Source: Streptococcus parasanguinis CC87K (GTDB lineage: Bacteria; Bacillota; Bacilli; Lactobacillales; Streptococcaceae). Taken from it: DNA of 64,000 nt. Positions within the stretch are counted from its first letter, which is position 1. Every line of letters starts with the position of its first letter. Below the pieces are notes generated by a model, which was not told the DNA's origin, did no database searches, and saw nothing but the letters and a program-made list of their open reading frames with translations. The position numbers and the translations under genes are program-made. This document shows positions 9,031-16,657 of this stretch, one piece after another. Location of the stretch: NCBI RefSeq assembly GCF_000507765.1, contig NZ_KI669401.1, positions 980,597 to 1,044,596 of the forward strand. Direction: 5' to 3'.

Positions 9031-9889
9031 TATTTAATAACTCCTTGTGTTTTTTCAGGTATTTAATTCCATACCATTCTTCCAGCGATTTTCCTTCGAA
9101 CTCTCGATACTCTTCTGAATACTTGTTTCGGTAATAACCATACAGTGAATATGGTAACATCATCACTACTATCATACCCAGCATAATAATATTTCCAAAA
9201 AATATCATTCCTATAAATGATATGGTTCCTAAAAAATCAGCTTTCACTTCTCCAACTTGGGGGAAAAGAAATTTTAGAGCTAACCAACCTACTATAATTA
9301 TCCCACCTAGTCCAGTAATGACTTCTATAAACTTTTTCTGTCTAGCAGTTACACTAGGATCCTGCACTCCATAAAGACGAGTTTTTAGCGATTTCATTCT
9401 AGATTGGATAATCATAAACAATATGATTCCGGTAAGAACATAGAATAAAACCAACCCCAAAATCGTAAGGTATCTACCTATGATGGTGATAAAAAACAAA
9501 TTCAGAGCAAGCACCATCCAAATCAGATACAGATTCGAATTCAAGATACTAGTATAAGGAATCTTTGCATCATATTTTCTACGCAGATTTTTTCTGCAAG
9601 CAAGAAACCACAAAAACCAGCACAAGAAAAACAGCCAAAGTGGATAGAAATTGATCCCCCAGGTTTCAAATGGTGTATCAGGATCAGGATGGTGAATTTC
9701 CGACTCCATTAATGCAGAAAATCCAAACATGAACAGCATCCCCATAAATGAAAATAGTTTCCTCGCAATACTAAATGGCTTTGTGTAGATTTTGCGACTA
9801 TTTGTGTCCTTGACCATATAATCGATAAAGCCATCGTGACGCAAACGACGGCTTTCATAAAAATTAGCCTTAAAGATTGATTTCTTCAT
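9023..9889 (-). CDS. hypothetical polytopic membrane protein (288 aa)
   Basis: Unrecognised protein with about seven hydrophobic helices (near residues 43-62, 78-94, 112-130, 133-156, 184-203, 215-235 and 232-250). The N-terminus is basic (RRLRHDGFIDYMVKD) and the cytoplasmic tail is EYREFEGKSLEEWYGIKYLKKHKE. No transporter signature or nucleotide-binding motif is visible. It overlaps the downstream 167-residue gene and follows the 254-residue gene by 69 bases, so the three are probably cotranscribed. The DNA here is more AT-rich than the surrounding housekeeping genes, consistent with an accessory cluster. Confidence 0.7.
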   Translation of the reverse strand: MKKSIFKANFYESRRLRHDGFIDYMVKDTNSRKIYTKPFSIARKLFSFMGMLFMFGFSALMESEIHHPDPDTPFETWGINFYPLWLFFLCWFLWFLACRKNLRRKYDAKIPYTSILNSNLYLIWMVLALNLFFITIIGRYLTILGLVLFYVLTGIILFMIIQSRMKSLKTRLYGVQDPSVTARQKKFIEVITGLGGIIIVGWLALKFLFPQVGEVKADFLGTISFIGMIFFGNIIMLGMIVVMMLPYSLYGYYRNKYSEEYREFEGKSLEEWYGIKYLKKHKELLNNE

Positions 9890-9958
9890 TCTTACCTTCC
9901 AAAAACTCCTTGTGTTTGTTCAGGCTCTTTCAATTAATCTCTATTTCGATTAGAGGAT

Positions 9959-10723
9959 TTACAGATGACTGCCCTCATCCTCCAAGTATTGTTTAGCCTT
10001 TCGAACGATATAGAGTGACTCATCTTCTGAAATCAACTTACGAAAAAGCTCTTTCGCTCTATCCTTATCACCTTTAAGAGTAGCATTCAAGGCTTGGTAG
10101 TAGATAATTTCCAACTGTTGATACTTGAAGTCATTGCTTAAGTCTTCGAAATAGTCATTGCTTTGGTGGGCAATGGTTAAATCATAAAAAGCGAGACAGA
10201 CCTTTTTAGTTTTTTCAGCTAAAGTCGGGTCTGTGATGGTCAATCCATTTAACTGAGCCTCTAGCTCTTCTCTAGTCAAATCAGGATCTGTGAGAACAGT
10301 AGATCGCATGAGATAACTCTCAAAAAAGTTCTTATATTTCTGCGGATAATCCGTCTGACTGATTGCTTCTCTAGCTTCCTTTATAACAGTATCAAAATCT
10401 CCCATCATAAACGAATAGGCAACCGATGTCAGCTTAATATCTATCTGTAAAATGGGCTTTTTCACATTCTTGTTCAACTGAAGGTATTGCTGCCAAAAAG
10501 CTAAATCTAAGTCTACATGGAGCAAGGTGTTGCACTTGTTGGTATAGCTCTTCTTGAGCAATTGGATGAATAAAAACAAGCCTGCAAGGACCAATAAGAG
10601 CGCAGCAGTCTGAAGAAGAGTATCTCTGACCACGAACCCAATACAAATAATGAGAAGCATTGCCAACAAGCCAGCAGATCTAATATAGAGTCTATAGTTT
10701 TTTCGTAGAGTTTTATAATCCAA
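9959..10723 (-). CDS. hypothetical membrane-anchored helical-repeat protein (254 aa)
   Basis: Unrecognised. Two adjacent N-terminal membrane helices (about residues 16-31 and 34-52) anchor a soluble alpha-helical domain of about 190 residues. Helices such as DFDTVIKEAREAISQ, LEIIYYQALNATLKGDKDRAKELFRKLI and SLYIVRKAKQYLEDEG have the spacing of tetratricopeptide-like repeats, so a scaffolding or protein-binding role is plausible. Its promoter region is a near-duplicate of the one in front of the next upstream gene, 1,200 bases away. It leads the downstream pair of membrane proteins. Confidence 0.7.
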   Translation of the reverse strand: MDYKTLRKNYRLYIRSAGLLAMLLIICIGFVVRDTLLQTAALLLVLAGLFLFIQLLKKSYTNKCNTLLHVDLDLAFWQQYLQLNKNVKKPILQIDIKLTSVAYSFMMGDFDTVIKEAREAISQTDYPQKYKNFFESYLMRSTVLTDPDLTREELEAQLNGLTITDPTLAEKTKKVCLAFYDLTIAHQSNDYFEDLSNDFKYQQLEIIYYQALNATLKGDKDRAKELFRKLISEDESLYIVRKAKQYLEDEGSHL

Positions 10724-10793
10724 TTTGTAGCCTCCTATTCATGATACGGTTTTTGAGGGAATTCGTTCATTTTCCAACAAATTAACATATCTC

Positions 10794-10846
10794 CCATCAT
10801 ACCGAATTTTCCATCTATACGCAACTTCCTTCTTAATTAGTGATTT
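10794..10846 (-). promoter_or_regulatory. duplicated promoter block, copy 1 (for the 254-aa gene)
   Basis: Minus-strand -35 TTGCGT (10819-10824), 17-base spacer, -10 TATGAT (10796-10801). The surrounding 53 bases, including AAATCACTAATTAAGAAGGA upstream of the -35, match 11994-12046 with few differences. Confidence 0.65.
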
Positions 10847-10852
10847 AGTCCA

Positions 10853-10875
10853 AAAAGAAAACACCCTCAAGGGTG
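10853..10875 (-). terminator. terminator after the 349-aa gene
   Basis: Minus strand CACCCTTGAGGGTG followed by TTTTCTTTTT, about 15 bases after the stop. It lies just upstream of the duplicated promoter of the next gene and separates the two transcription units. Confidence 0.8.
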
Positions 10876-10890
10876 ACGAATGCTAAAAAA

Positions 10891-11940
10891 TTAAGGAAAA
10901 TATTTCTTTTCCAAAATTTTTAAATAGTGTGTTTTCTTGAATTGGCCAGATAATGTTAACACAACAAAGAGATACCACATCAAAAAACTTATAAACAATA
11001 ACAGAAAGCTTCCGAAGGTAAGATATAAGATGGATAATCCTAAGGTGATGAGTCCAAAAACAAGAATCAGCAAATAGGTTTTCAATCCATTCGACTTCTG
11101 TACTTGAAAATAATGCTCAGGTATTTCATAAGGAATGACATTCACTGTATACGTCTGCCTTCTGCGTTTCAATTGCCATATAGCGATGACAAGCATCAAT
11201 CCAAACGATAGCACTAGTGGGATGAGTCCATGAAAGGATACTCGATCTGTTAACAGATAAATGCCATAAAAAAGAACGCTACTCGGGGTAAAGATAATGG
11301 GAAATGGAACACTTTTTCCGACATATAGTTTATTTTCTTTAGGATGATAAAATACTGTTTTTTTGAGATTCCCTTGATCTACTCCGAATTCGACCAAATC
11401 GCGTAAAGGGAATTGTTGTCGATCCTTCGACGCTAACACAATCTGTTCAAAATCCACTTCCGTAGTTTCCTGCTCAAGAGTCTTATTTGCTTCTACCTGG
11501 GCTTGAAGATGCTCTTGGTAATACTTCAGTAATTCCTTATTTCTCTGTTTGGTACCAAGGAATTTAAGTGTAACTGAACAATCAGAAGTCCCGTGCCCTA
11601 TGACGTTTCCTTCCACATAAATTGGATAATTGGTGATTCCTCGAGACGTATTCTTTTCTCCCATACGGACCACAATGGTGAATGGGTCTAGGCGATAGCG
11701 CTTGAAATTGCGATCGACCACTATTTCTGAGTTCCTAATCTCTATTCTTCCCATCGATGAAAAAGCAATCCAGCCAACTGTCACTAGAAGAAAACAAGCA
11801 GCCAATAAGGCTGTTAGGTTTTCAAAAAAATTATCTTCAATCAGTAATTGTATGACAGCGATGAGCATCGACACTGCCAAAAAGGTCAAAAAATACAGTG
11901 AACTTCTCGAGTAAATATAAAATTTACGTGGTTGTTTCAT
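10891..11940 (-). CDS. hypothetical membrane protein with possible PH-like domain (349 aa)
   Basis: Not recognised by name. Two N-terminal helices (about residues 14-32 and 38-59) are followed by a beta-rich segment (RIEIRNSEIVVDRNFKRYRLDPFTI) with the look of a bacterial PH-like domain. Then come a soluble region with a helical KELLKYYQEHLQAQVEANK stretch and two further helix pairs (about 217-258 and 291-335). It is the first gene of the four-gene membrane cluster, with its own terminator. Its promoter is nearly identical to that of the next gene, implying co-regulation. Nothing indicates enzymatic function. Confidence 0.7.
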   Translation of the reverse strand: MKQPRKFYIYSRSSLYFLTFLAVSMLIAVIQLLIEDNFFENLTALLAACFLLVTVGWIAFSSMGRIEIRNSEIVVDRNFKRYRLDPFTIVVRMGEKNTSRGITNYPIYVEGNVIGHGTSDCSVTLKFLGTKQRNKELLKYYQEHLQAQVEANKTLEQETTEVDFEQIVLASKDRQQFPLRDLVEFGVDQGNLKKTVFYHPKENKLYVGKSVPFPIIFTPSSVLFYGIYLLTDRVSFHGLIPLVLSFGLMLVIAIWQLKRRRQTYTVNVIPYEIPEHYFQVQKSNGLKTYLLILVFGLITLGLSILYLTFGSFLLLFISFLMWYLFVVLTLSGQFKKTHYLKILEKKYFP

Positions 11941-11993
11941 TTATGATATTCTTCCTCTATAAAAAATCTATTTCACAACTCTAAAAGCACTTT

Positions 11994-12046
11994 CCATCAT
12001 ACCGAATTATCTATCTATATGCAAACTCCTTCTTAATTAGTGATTT
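11994..12046 (-). promoter_or_regulatory. duplicated promoter block, copy 2 (for the 349-aa gene)
   Basis: Minus-strand -35 TTGCAT (12019-12024), 17-base spacer ending AGATAATTCGG, -10 TATGAT (11996-12001). It shares the upstream AAATCACTAATTAAGAAGGA block with copy 1, exactly 1,200 bases away. Confidence 0.65.
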
Positions 12047-12162
12047 ATCAAATGTTATCAATCTTGAAACAACCTTAGAAAATAGAGAATCCCGTCCAGA
12101 TTTGAAAGTATCGCAAAATTAAGGTACAATAGAGAAAGACAACTATGTTGGAAAGGAAGAAT

Positions 12163-13008
12163 ATGAAAAAATTAATCGCACTACTATTATTTTCCGGCTT
12201 GGCTTTGACAGCTTGTTCGTCCAATAAGACAGACGCTAGCTCTTCAAGTGCAAGCAAAGAAAAGACAGAGCAGACAGCAACTTCTAGCTCTAGTGAAAAA
12301 GATCAAAAGAAAATTGAAGAAGAACAAAAGAAATTAGAACAACTGCGCAAAGATTTTAACGATGCCATGACCAATGAAAATGCCGTCTTCCCACAACTCT
12401 CAAATGAAGTGGCTGAAGACGAAGCAGAGGTTAAAATCACTACGACTGAAGGCGATATCACTGTGAAGCTTTTCCCTAAATATGCGCCCCTTGCAGTTGA
12501 AAACTTCTTGACCCACGCAAAAGAAGGCTACTACAATGGCTTGCTTTTCCACCGTGTTATTAACAACTTTATGATCCAAACTGGGGATCCTAAGGGAGAT
12601 GGTACTGGTGGCGAATCCATCTGGAAGGGCAAAGACAAATCCAAAGATTCAGGTACTGGTTTTGAGAATGAGTATTCTCCATACCTTTACAACCTTCGTG
12701 GAGCCCTTGCCATGGCCAATTCTGGTCCAAATACCAATGGTAGTCAATTCTATATCAACCAAAATAAGGATGATATTTCAAGTAAACTCCCAACTGACCG
12801 CTTCCCAGCTAAGATCATCGATGCTTATAAAAATGGTGGAAATCCAACCCTCGATGGTGGTAACTACACTGTCTTTGGCCAAGTGATCGATGGCATGGAT
12901 GTGGTCGATAAAATCGCCTCTGCCGAAACCGATGATAAGGACAAACCAAAAACAGATATCAAGATCGAGAAAATCGAGATCTTAAAAGACTACAATTTCA
13001 AGAAATAA
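12163..13008 (+). CDS. slrA: streptococcal lipoprotein rotamase (cyclophilin-type PPIase)
   Basis: Surface lipoprotein peptidyl-prolyl isomerase helping fold exported proteins; in pneumococcus SlrA is a colonisation factor. The mature start follows lipobox LTAC at about residues 14-17. A Ser/Lys/Glu-rich tether (about 18-60) leads to a cyclophilin domain, with LFHRVINNFMIQTGDP, an ALAMANSGPNTNGSQFYI core and a VFGQVIDGMDVVDKI end. The start MKKLIAL was chosen because GGAAAGGAAGA precedes it, whereas the ATG six codons upstream lacks an SD. About 281 residues. The neighbouring ABC-F gene is convergent. Confidence 0.93.
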   Translation: MKKLIALLLFSGLALTACSSNKTDASSSSASKEKTEQTATSSSSEKDQKKIEEEQKKLEQLRKDFNDAMTNENAVFPQLSNEVAEDEAEVKITTTEGDITVKLFPKYAPLAVENFLTHAKEGYYNGLLFHRVINNFMIQTGDPKGDGTGGESIWKGKDKSKDSGTGFENEYSPYLYNLRGALAMANSGPNTNGSQFYINQNKDDISSKLPTDRFPAKIIDAYKNGGNPTLDGGNYTVFGQVIDGMDVVDKIASAETDDKDKPKTDIKIEKIEILKDYNFKK

Positions 13009-13011
13009 TGA

Positions 13012-13037
13012 AAAGAGAACCAAACGGTTCTCTTTTT
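13012..13037 (+). terminator. slrA terminator
   Basis: GAGAACC, loop AAAC, GGTTCTC then TTTTT, immediately after the slrA stop. Confidence 0.88.
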
Positions 13038-13060
13038 CTATCAAATGTAAATTTTTCTTA

Positions 13061-13198
13061 GAAACTTTCCTTAGGTGAGTACGGACGTCAGCGAACTTCT
13101 GCGAAGTTCCATGACTAATTATTGAGCCTAAGGTCTCAATAATTCCGTGTGCCTGAAACAAATCTGTTTCAGGCACTTTTCTCACTGCGGAATGTTTC
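13061..13198 (-). repeat. R1 cloverleaf repeat, copy 1
   Basis: 138-base element in inverted orientation relative to the other three copies. Ends are GAAACTTTCC and GGAATGTTTC. Read on the minus strand, its arms are GTGCCTGAAAC/GTTTCAGGCAC, TTATTGAG/CTCAATAA and GAACTTC/GAAGTTC. Each differs from the other copies by paired changes that keep the stems. It lies between the terminators of slrA and the ABC-F gene. Confidence 0.85.
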
Positions 13199-13290
13199 GG
13201 TCATTACTTGACTAAATTTAAAAATAGAATCATTTAGATTTTTTGAATTACTTGTGCCGCCTTATGTAAACAACAAAATTTCTTCATTCT

Positions 13291-13316
13291 AAAAAGCGAG
13301 ACAAGTTTCTCTTTTT
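13291..13316 (-). terminator. terminator after ABC-F gene
   Basis: Minus strand AAAAAGAGA, loop AACTTG, TCTCGCTTTTT, just after the stop. The stem is imperfect. Confidence 0.6.
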
Positions 13317-13320
13317 GTCT

Positions 13321-14862
13321 TTAAGTCAATTCATTAAAGTCCCAGATTTGGTCCATCCAGCCTTCATAGAAGTCTGGCTCGTGGCAAACCATGAGAATCG
13401 ATCCCTTGTATTCTTTCAGAGCCCGTTTCAATTCATCTTTGGCATCCACATCCAAGTGGTTGGTCGGCTCGTCTAGTACCAAGACATTGTTTTCACGATT
13501 CATCAAGAGACAGAAGCGTACCTTGGCTTGCTCCCCACCGGATAACACCTGAATTTGGCTCTCGATATGCTTGGTGGTCAAGCCACAGCGGGCAAGAGCT
13601 GCACGGACTTCTGCTTGGTTGAGAGCCGGAAAGGCATTCCAAACTGCTTCAAGCGGTGTCTGGCGATTGCCACCTTCGACCTCTTGCTCGAAGTAACCAA
13701 GCTCTAGGTAATCTCCCCGCTCGACTTCTCCAGCGATTGGTGGGATGATTCCTAACAAGCTCTTCAAGAGAGTGGTTTTTCCGATCCCGTTGGCCCCGAT
13801 GATGGCCACCTTTTGATTGCGTTCAAAGGTTAAGTTCAAAGGCTTGGTCAAAGGACGGTCATAGCCAATCTGAAGATCCTTGGCCTGGAAGATAAAGCGG
13901 CCAGGAGTCCGGGCATTTTTAAATTCAAAGGATGGCTTTGGTTTCTCACTTTGCAACTCAATGAGTTCCATTTTGTCCAGCTTCTTCTGACGAGACATGG
14001 CCATATTCCGTGTAGCCACACGCGCCTTATTACGGGCTACGAAATCTTTCAAATCAGCAATCTCTTTTTGCTGGCGCTCATAAGCCGCTTCCAATTGCGA
14101 TTTCTTCATTTCATAGACTTCAAGGAATTGGTAGTAGTCTCCTGAATAGCGGGTTAACTGCTGATTTTCCACATGGTAGACGATATTGATCACATCATTC
14201 AAGAAAGGAATGTCGTGGGAAATGAGGACAAAGGCATTTTCATAATTCTGCAAATAGCGTTTGAGCCAATCGATGTGCTCTGCATCCAAGTAGTTGGTCG
14301 GCTCGTCCAAGAGAAGGATATCTGGTTTTTCAAGGAGCAATTTAGCCAAAAGGACCTTGGTCCGTTGCCCACCTGACAAGGAGGTCACATCCGTCTCCAT
14401 CCCAAAATCCATGACCCCAAGAGCACGCGCCACTTCATCGATCTTGGCATCCAAGGTATAAAAATCACGACTTTCTAGACGCTCTTGGAGTTCCCCAACC
14501 TCTTCCATCAAAGCATCAACATCAGCTCCCTCTTCTGCCATGGCCATATATAGGTCATTGATCCGAGCTTCAGCTGTGAACAACTCATCAAAAGCCGTCC
14601 GCAAGACATCGCGCACCGTTTGTCCTTCTTTTAGGACAGCGTGTTGGTCCAGGTAACCAGCAGTCACATACTTAGACCACTCGACCATTCCTTCGTCTGG
14701 CTGCATCTTACCGGTCACGATGCTCATGAAGGTCGATTTCCCCTCACCATTGGCCCCGACAAGACCAATATGCTCTCCCTTTAGCAAACGGAAAGACACA
14801 TCCTCAAAAATCGCCCGGTCCCCAAAACCGTGGCTTAAATTTTTCACTTCTAAAATACTCAT
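13321..14862 (-). CDS. ABC-F family ATPase (translation-associated)
   Basis: Soluble tandem-ATPase protein of the ABC-F type. Such proteins bind the ribosomal E site and either relieve stalled or antibiotic-bound ribosomes or gate initiation. Two ABC domains are visible: Walker A GANGEGKST near residue 36 and signature LSGGQRTK near 164, then GANGIGKTT near 350 and LSGGEQAK near 437. A helical linker lies between them (about 235-310). No membrane helices are present. Length 513. It lacks a long C-terminal extension and is closer to the YkpA/YbiT-like housekeeping group than to Msr/Vga/Lsa resistance proteins, although that distinction is inferred. Confidence 0.92.
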   Translation of the reverse strand: MSILEVKNLSHGFGDRAIFEDVSFRLLKGEHIGLVGANGEGKSTFMSIVTGKMQPDEGMVEWSKYVTAGYLDQHAVLKEGQTVRDVLRTAFDELFTAEARINDLYMAMAEEGADVDALMEEVGELQERLESRDFYTLDAKIDEVARALGVMDFGMETDVTSLSGGQRTKVLLAKLLLEKPDILLLDEPTNYLDAEHIDWLKRYLQNYENAFVLISHDIPFLNDVINIVYHVENQQLTRYSGDYYQFLEVYEMKKSQLEAAYERQQKEIADLKDFVARNKARVATRNMAMSRQKKLDKMELIELQSEKPKPSFEFKNARTPGRFIFQAKDLQIGYDRPLTKPLNLTFERNQKVAIIGANGIGKTTLLKSLLGIIPPIAGEVERGDYLELGYFEQEVEGGNRQTPLEAVWNAFPALNQAEVRAALARCGLTTKHIESQIQVLSGGEQAKVRFCLLMNRENNVLVLDEPTNHLDVDAKDELKRALKEYKGSILMVCHEPDFYEGWMDQIWDFNELT

Positions 14863-14916
14863 GCTTGACTCTCTTTCATTGATTTCACTCGTATGATTAT
14901 ATCATCTTCACTGCAA

Positions 14917-14942
14917 AATGAAAAGGGAGCCCAACTCCCTTT
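14917..14942 (-). terminator. regenerated half of a split terminator
   Basis: AAATGAAAAGGGAG, CCCAA, CTCCCTTT on the plus strand. The right arm stops at a 12-base direct repeat (CCAACTCCCTTT), whose second copy at 15209-15220 continues TTTTCATTT. Joining the two restores a perfect 14-bp stem. Confidence 0.8.
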
Positions 14943-15208
14943 AGAATATATATAAATAAATTATAAGTAAGATAGGTTACGCGATTTTGTCAAGAAATCA
15001 AAATAAGTTCTAACTTATGAATTTCATAAAGAATATACCGAAACTTTCCGCCGTGAGAAAAGCGCTTGAACTATTAAATTTCAAGCGCTCGGGAGTTTTG
15101 AGACCTCAGGCTCAAAACTAAGTCATGGAACTTCGTAGAAGTTCGCTGACGTCCGTACTCACCTAAGGAAAGCTTCTGGCATACTTTTATTATAGATCTG
15201 AAGAAAAT
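14943..15208. mobile_element. 266-bp insertion bounded by a 12-bp direct repeat, carrying R1 copy 2
   Basis: The bases between the two CCAACTCCCTTT copies interrupt the terminator that would follow the ArsC/Spx-like gene. The insert is AT-rich outside the R1 element at its core and has no open reading frame of note. A 12-bp target duplication is long for a MITE. Recombination-based insertion is an alternative. Apart from R1, I see no gene in this intergenic stretch. Confidence 0.6.
15040..15176 (+). repeat. R1 cloverleaf repeat, copy 2
   Basis: 137 bases. Ends GAAACTTTCC and GGAAAGCTTC (one mismatch to perfect inversion). Arms: AGCGCTTGAA/TTCAAGCGCT, GTTTTGAG/CTCAAAAC, GAACTTC/GAAGTTC. The first arm is one base shorter than in other copies, which breaks the reading frame open in them. 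Confidence 0.85.
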
Positions 15209-15224
15209 CCAACTCCCTTTTCAT

Positions 15225-15578
15225 TTACAAATCTAAGTCTGCGTATGGTTTCCGGTAGCCCACTTGAACCACTTTTCCGTCTTTGACAAGTAGGGGGCGC
15301 TTGATCAGCATACCGTCGCTAGCCAAAAGATCCGCTGCTTCTTCTATTGTCAGTTGATCTACCTTATCTTTCAAGCCGAGTTCCCGGTATTTCATCCCGC
15401 TGGTATTAAAGAAAGATTTGATCGGTAGGCCAGATGCTGCTATCCAGTCCTGTAATTCTTGACTAGTCGGTGTTTCGGTTACAATATTTTGGCTCTGAAA
15501 CTCACATTGGAGACCGTCCAATTCTGATTTAGCCTTTCGACAAGTCGAACATTTTGGGTATTCAATAAAGGTATACAT
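15225..15578 (-). CDS. ArsC/Spx-family protein (arsenate reductase-like)
   Basis: A 117-residue thioredoxin-fold protein of the ArsC/Spx superfamily. The N-terminal MYTFIEYPKCSTCRKAKSEL carries a CxxC at residues 10-13, and the family's typical PIKSFFNTSG, LLASDGMLIKRPLL and GYR-P ending are present. Members like YusI/YffB act as thiol oxidoreductases. True Spx proteins regulate RNA polymerase, but this one lacks the Spx-specific features I would expect, so the general family name is safer. The ATG with AAGGAG eleven bases upstream was preferred over a much longer in-frame extension that is antisense-like to ogt. It is the last gene before the split terminator. Confidence 0.85.
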   Translation of the reverse strand: MYTFIEYPKCSTCRKAKSELDGLQCEFQSQNIVTETPTSQELQDWIAASGLPIKSFFNTSGMKYRELGLKDKVDQLTIEEAADLLASDGMLIKRPLLVKDGKVVQVGYRKPYADLDL

Positions 15579-15583
15579 CGATT

Positions 15584-16075
15584 TTATTTCTCCTTCCAGG
15601 TAATTCCTTCGTGTTGTAAGAGCCAGCGTTTGCGATCGAGTCCAGACGCATAGCCCGTCAGTTGTCCATCTTTTCCCATCACGCGGTGGCAAGGGACTAA
15701 GATCGTCAAGGGATTGCGTCCAACAGCCTGTCCCACGGCCTGGGCTGAACCACAAGAAAGATCCTGGGCAAGCTGGCCATAGGTCTTGGTCTCACCATAT
15801 GGGATCTCTCGCAATAACCGCCACACCCGCTCTTGAAAGGCTGTCCCTTGCGGTGCTAGTGGAAAGCTGATAGCGATTGGATCCCCAGCAAAATAGTGGT
15901 CCAACCACTCCGTCACCTTCTCATGGTAGGGATGGATCTGTTCCAGCGCCCCATAGGGATCAGGCGCCTCCTCTTTCGGATCATAAAAATCAAGCTCTAC
16001 AAGGCCTTCTTCACTGACAATGATCGAAAGAAGCCCCATAGGGCTTTCATAAAATTGTTTAAGATAGAGAATCAT
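15584..16075 (-). CDS. ogt: methylated-DNA--protein-cysteine methyltransferase
   Basis: Suicide DNA repair protein transferring O6-alkyl groups from guanine to its own cysteine. The catalytic PCHRV motif is near residues 130-134, preceded by TAFQERVWRLLREIPYGET and the helix-turn-helix LAQDLSCGSAQAVGQAVGRN with its arginine finger. At 163 residues it is typical for the Ogt class. The start MILYLKQFYESPMG was preferred to a longer in-frame extension because this matches the usual Ogt N-terminus. The CDS overlaps the upstream GNAT gene by 17 bases and lies six bases from the ArsC-like gene, so all three are probably cotranscribed. Confidence 0.92.
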   Translation of the reverse strand: MILYLKQFYESPMGLLSIIVSEEGLVELDFYDPKEEAPDPYGALEQIHPYHEKVTEWLDHYFAGDPIAISFPLAPQGTAFQERVWRLLREIPYGETKTYGQLAQDLSCGSAQAVGQAVGRNPLTILVPCHRVMGKDGQLTGYASGLDRKRWLLQHEGITWKEK

Positions 16076-16640
16076 TATAGGCTGCTTCTGCTCTTTGGTC
16101 CCAGCGGTCCTCTTCTGAGACAACTTGGAATAGACTCGTTTCTGCTTTTCGTTTGATCTTTTGATAAGCCAGACGGACGCCATCAATAGGGACCTTCCCA
16201 CAATAATGGTAGCCCAATTTTTCAAGCAAATGTTGCATGACTAGATTATCCGGGTGCGTATCGCAACGGAAATCCGGCCCTTTTTCTCCTTCGATTAAAC
16301 CTTGAAGGAAGGTCTGAGCCACCCCTTTGCCAGCAGCTTCTTTGGCTACAGCGACGCGGTGAAAAGTGACATACATATAGTTGTCATGCTCCCACTTGCC
16401 ATCGTAAATCTCATTATAGGCCGCTTCATTTCCCTTGTAGACAGCTGCATAGGCGACGACTTCCTGATCTTCAACGGCCACATAGCCACGACTTTCTAGA
16501 ATATCCTCAAAAATGATCTCTTCATCTGGATAGCCATCCTGCCACTGGTCGACCTGTCTTTGAGCCAGGCTTTCCTTGGCATCTTGGATGATTTCCATAA
16601 TTCGCTTGATCTCGTTGGGATAAGCCATTCTAATTTCCAT
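16059..16640 (-). CDS. GNAT-family N-acetyltransferase
   Basis: A 193-residue acetyltransferase. The GNAT fold shows as an N-terminal MEIRMAYPNEIKRIMEIIQ helix, central strand YVAVEDQEVVAYAAVY, and the acetyl-CoA-binding segment VTFHRVAVAKEAAGKGVAQTF around residues 88-108 (V-x-x-x-x-R/K-G-x-G/A pattern). A late LLEKLGYHYCGKVPIDG loop follows, as in the RimI-like group. Substrate is not predictable. It begins the short GNAT-ogt-ArsC-like group and follows rsmI by 17 bases, so it may be read through from the replication/repair cluster upstream. Confidence 0.85.
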   Translation of the reverse strand: MEIRMAYPNEIKRIMEIIQDAKESLAQRQVDQWQDGYPDEEIIFEDILESRGYVAVEDQEVVAYAAVYKGNEAAYNEIYDGKWEHDNYMYVTFHRVAVAKEAAGKGVAQTFLQGLIEGEKGPDFRCDTHPDNLVMQHLLEKLGYHYCGKVPIDGVRLAYQKIKRKAETSLFQVVSEEDRWDQRAEAAYNDSLS

Positions 16641-16657
16641 CCTGCTTCCAACCTTTC

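Noticed and set aside
13061..13185. Open frames of about 60 residues across R1 copies (RKVLETRLFQALGSF-like)
   Set aside because: Copies 1, 3 and 4 share an open frame, but copy 2 has a one-base length change that breaks it, and substitutions preserve stems rather than amino acids. I treat R1 as a structured element, not a gene.
15225..15755. Long N-terminal extension of the ArsC/Spx-like protein
   Set aside because: The extra 59 residues are antisense-like to ogt, have no homology I recognise, and an SD supports the internal ATG.
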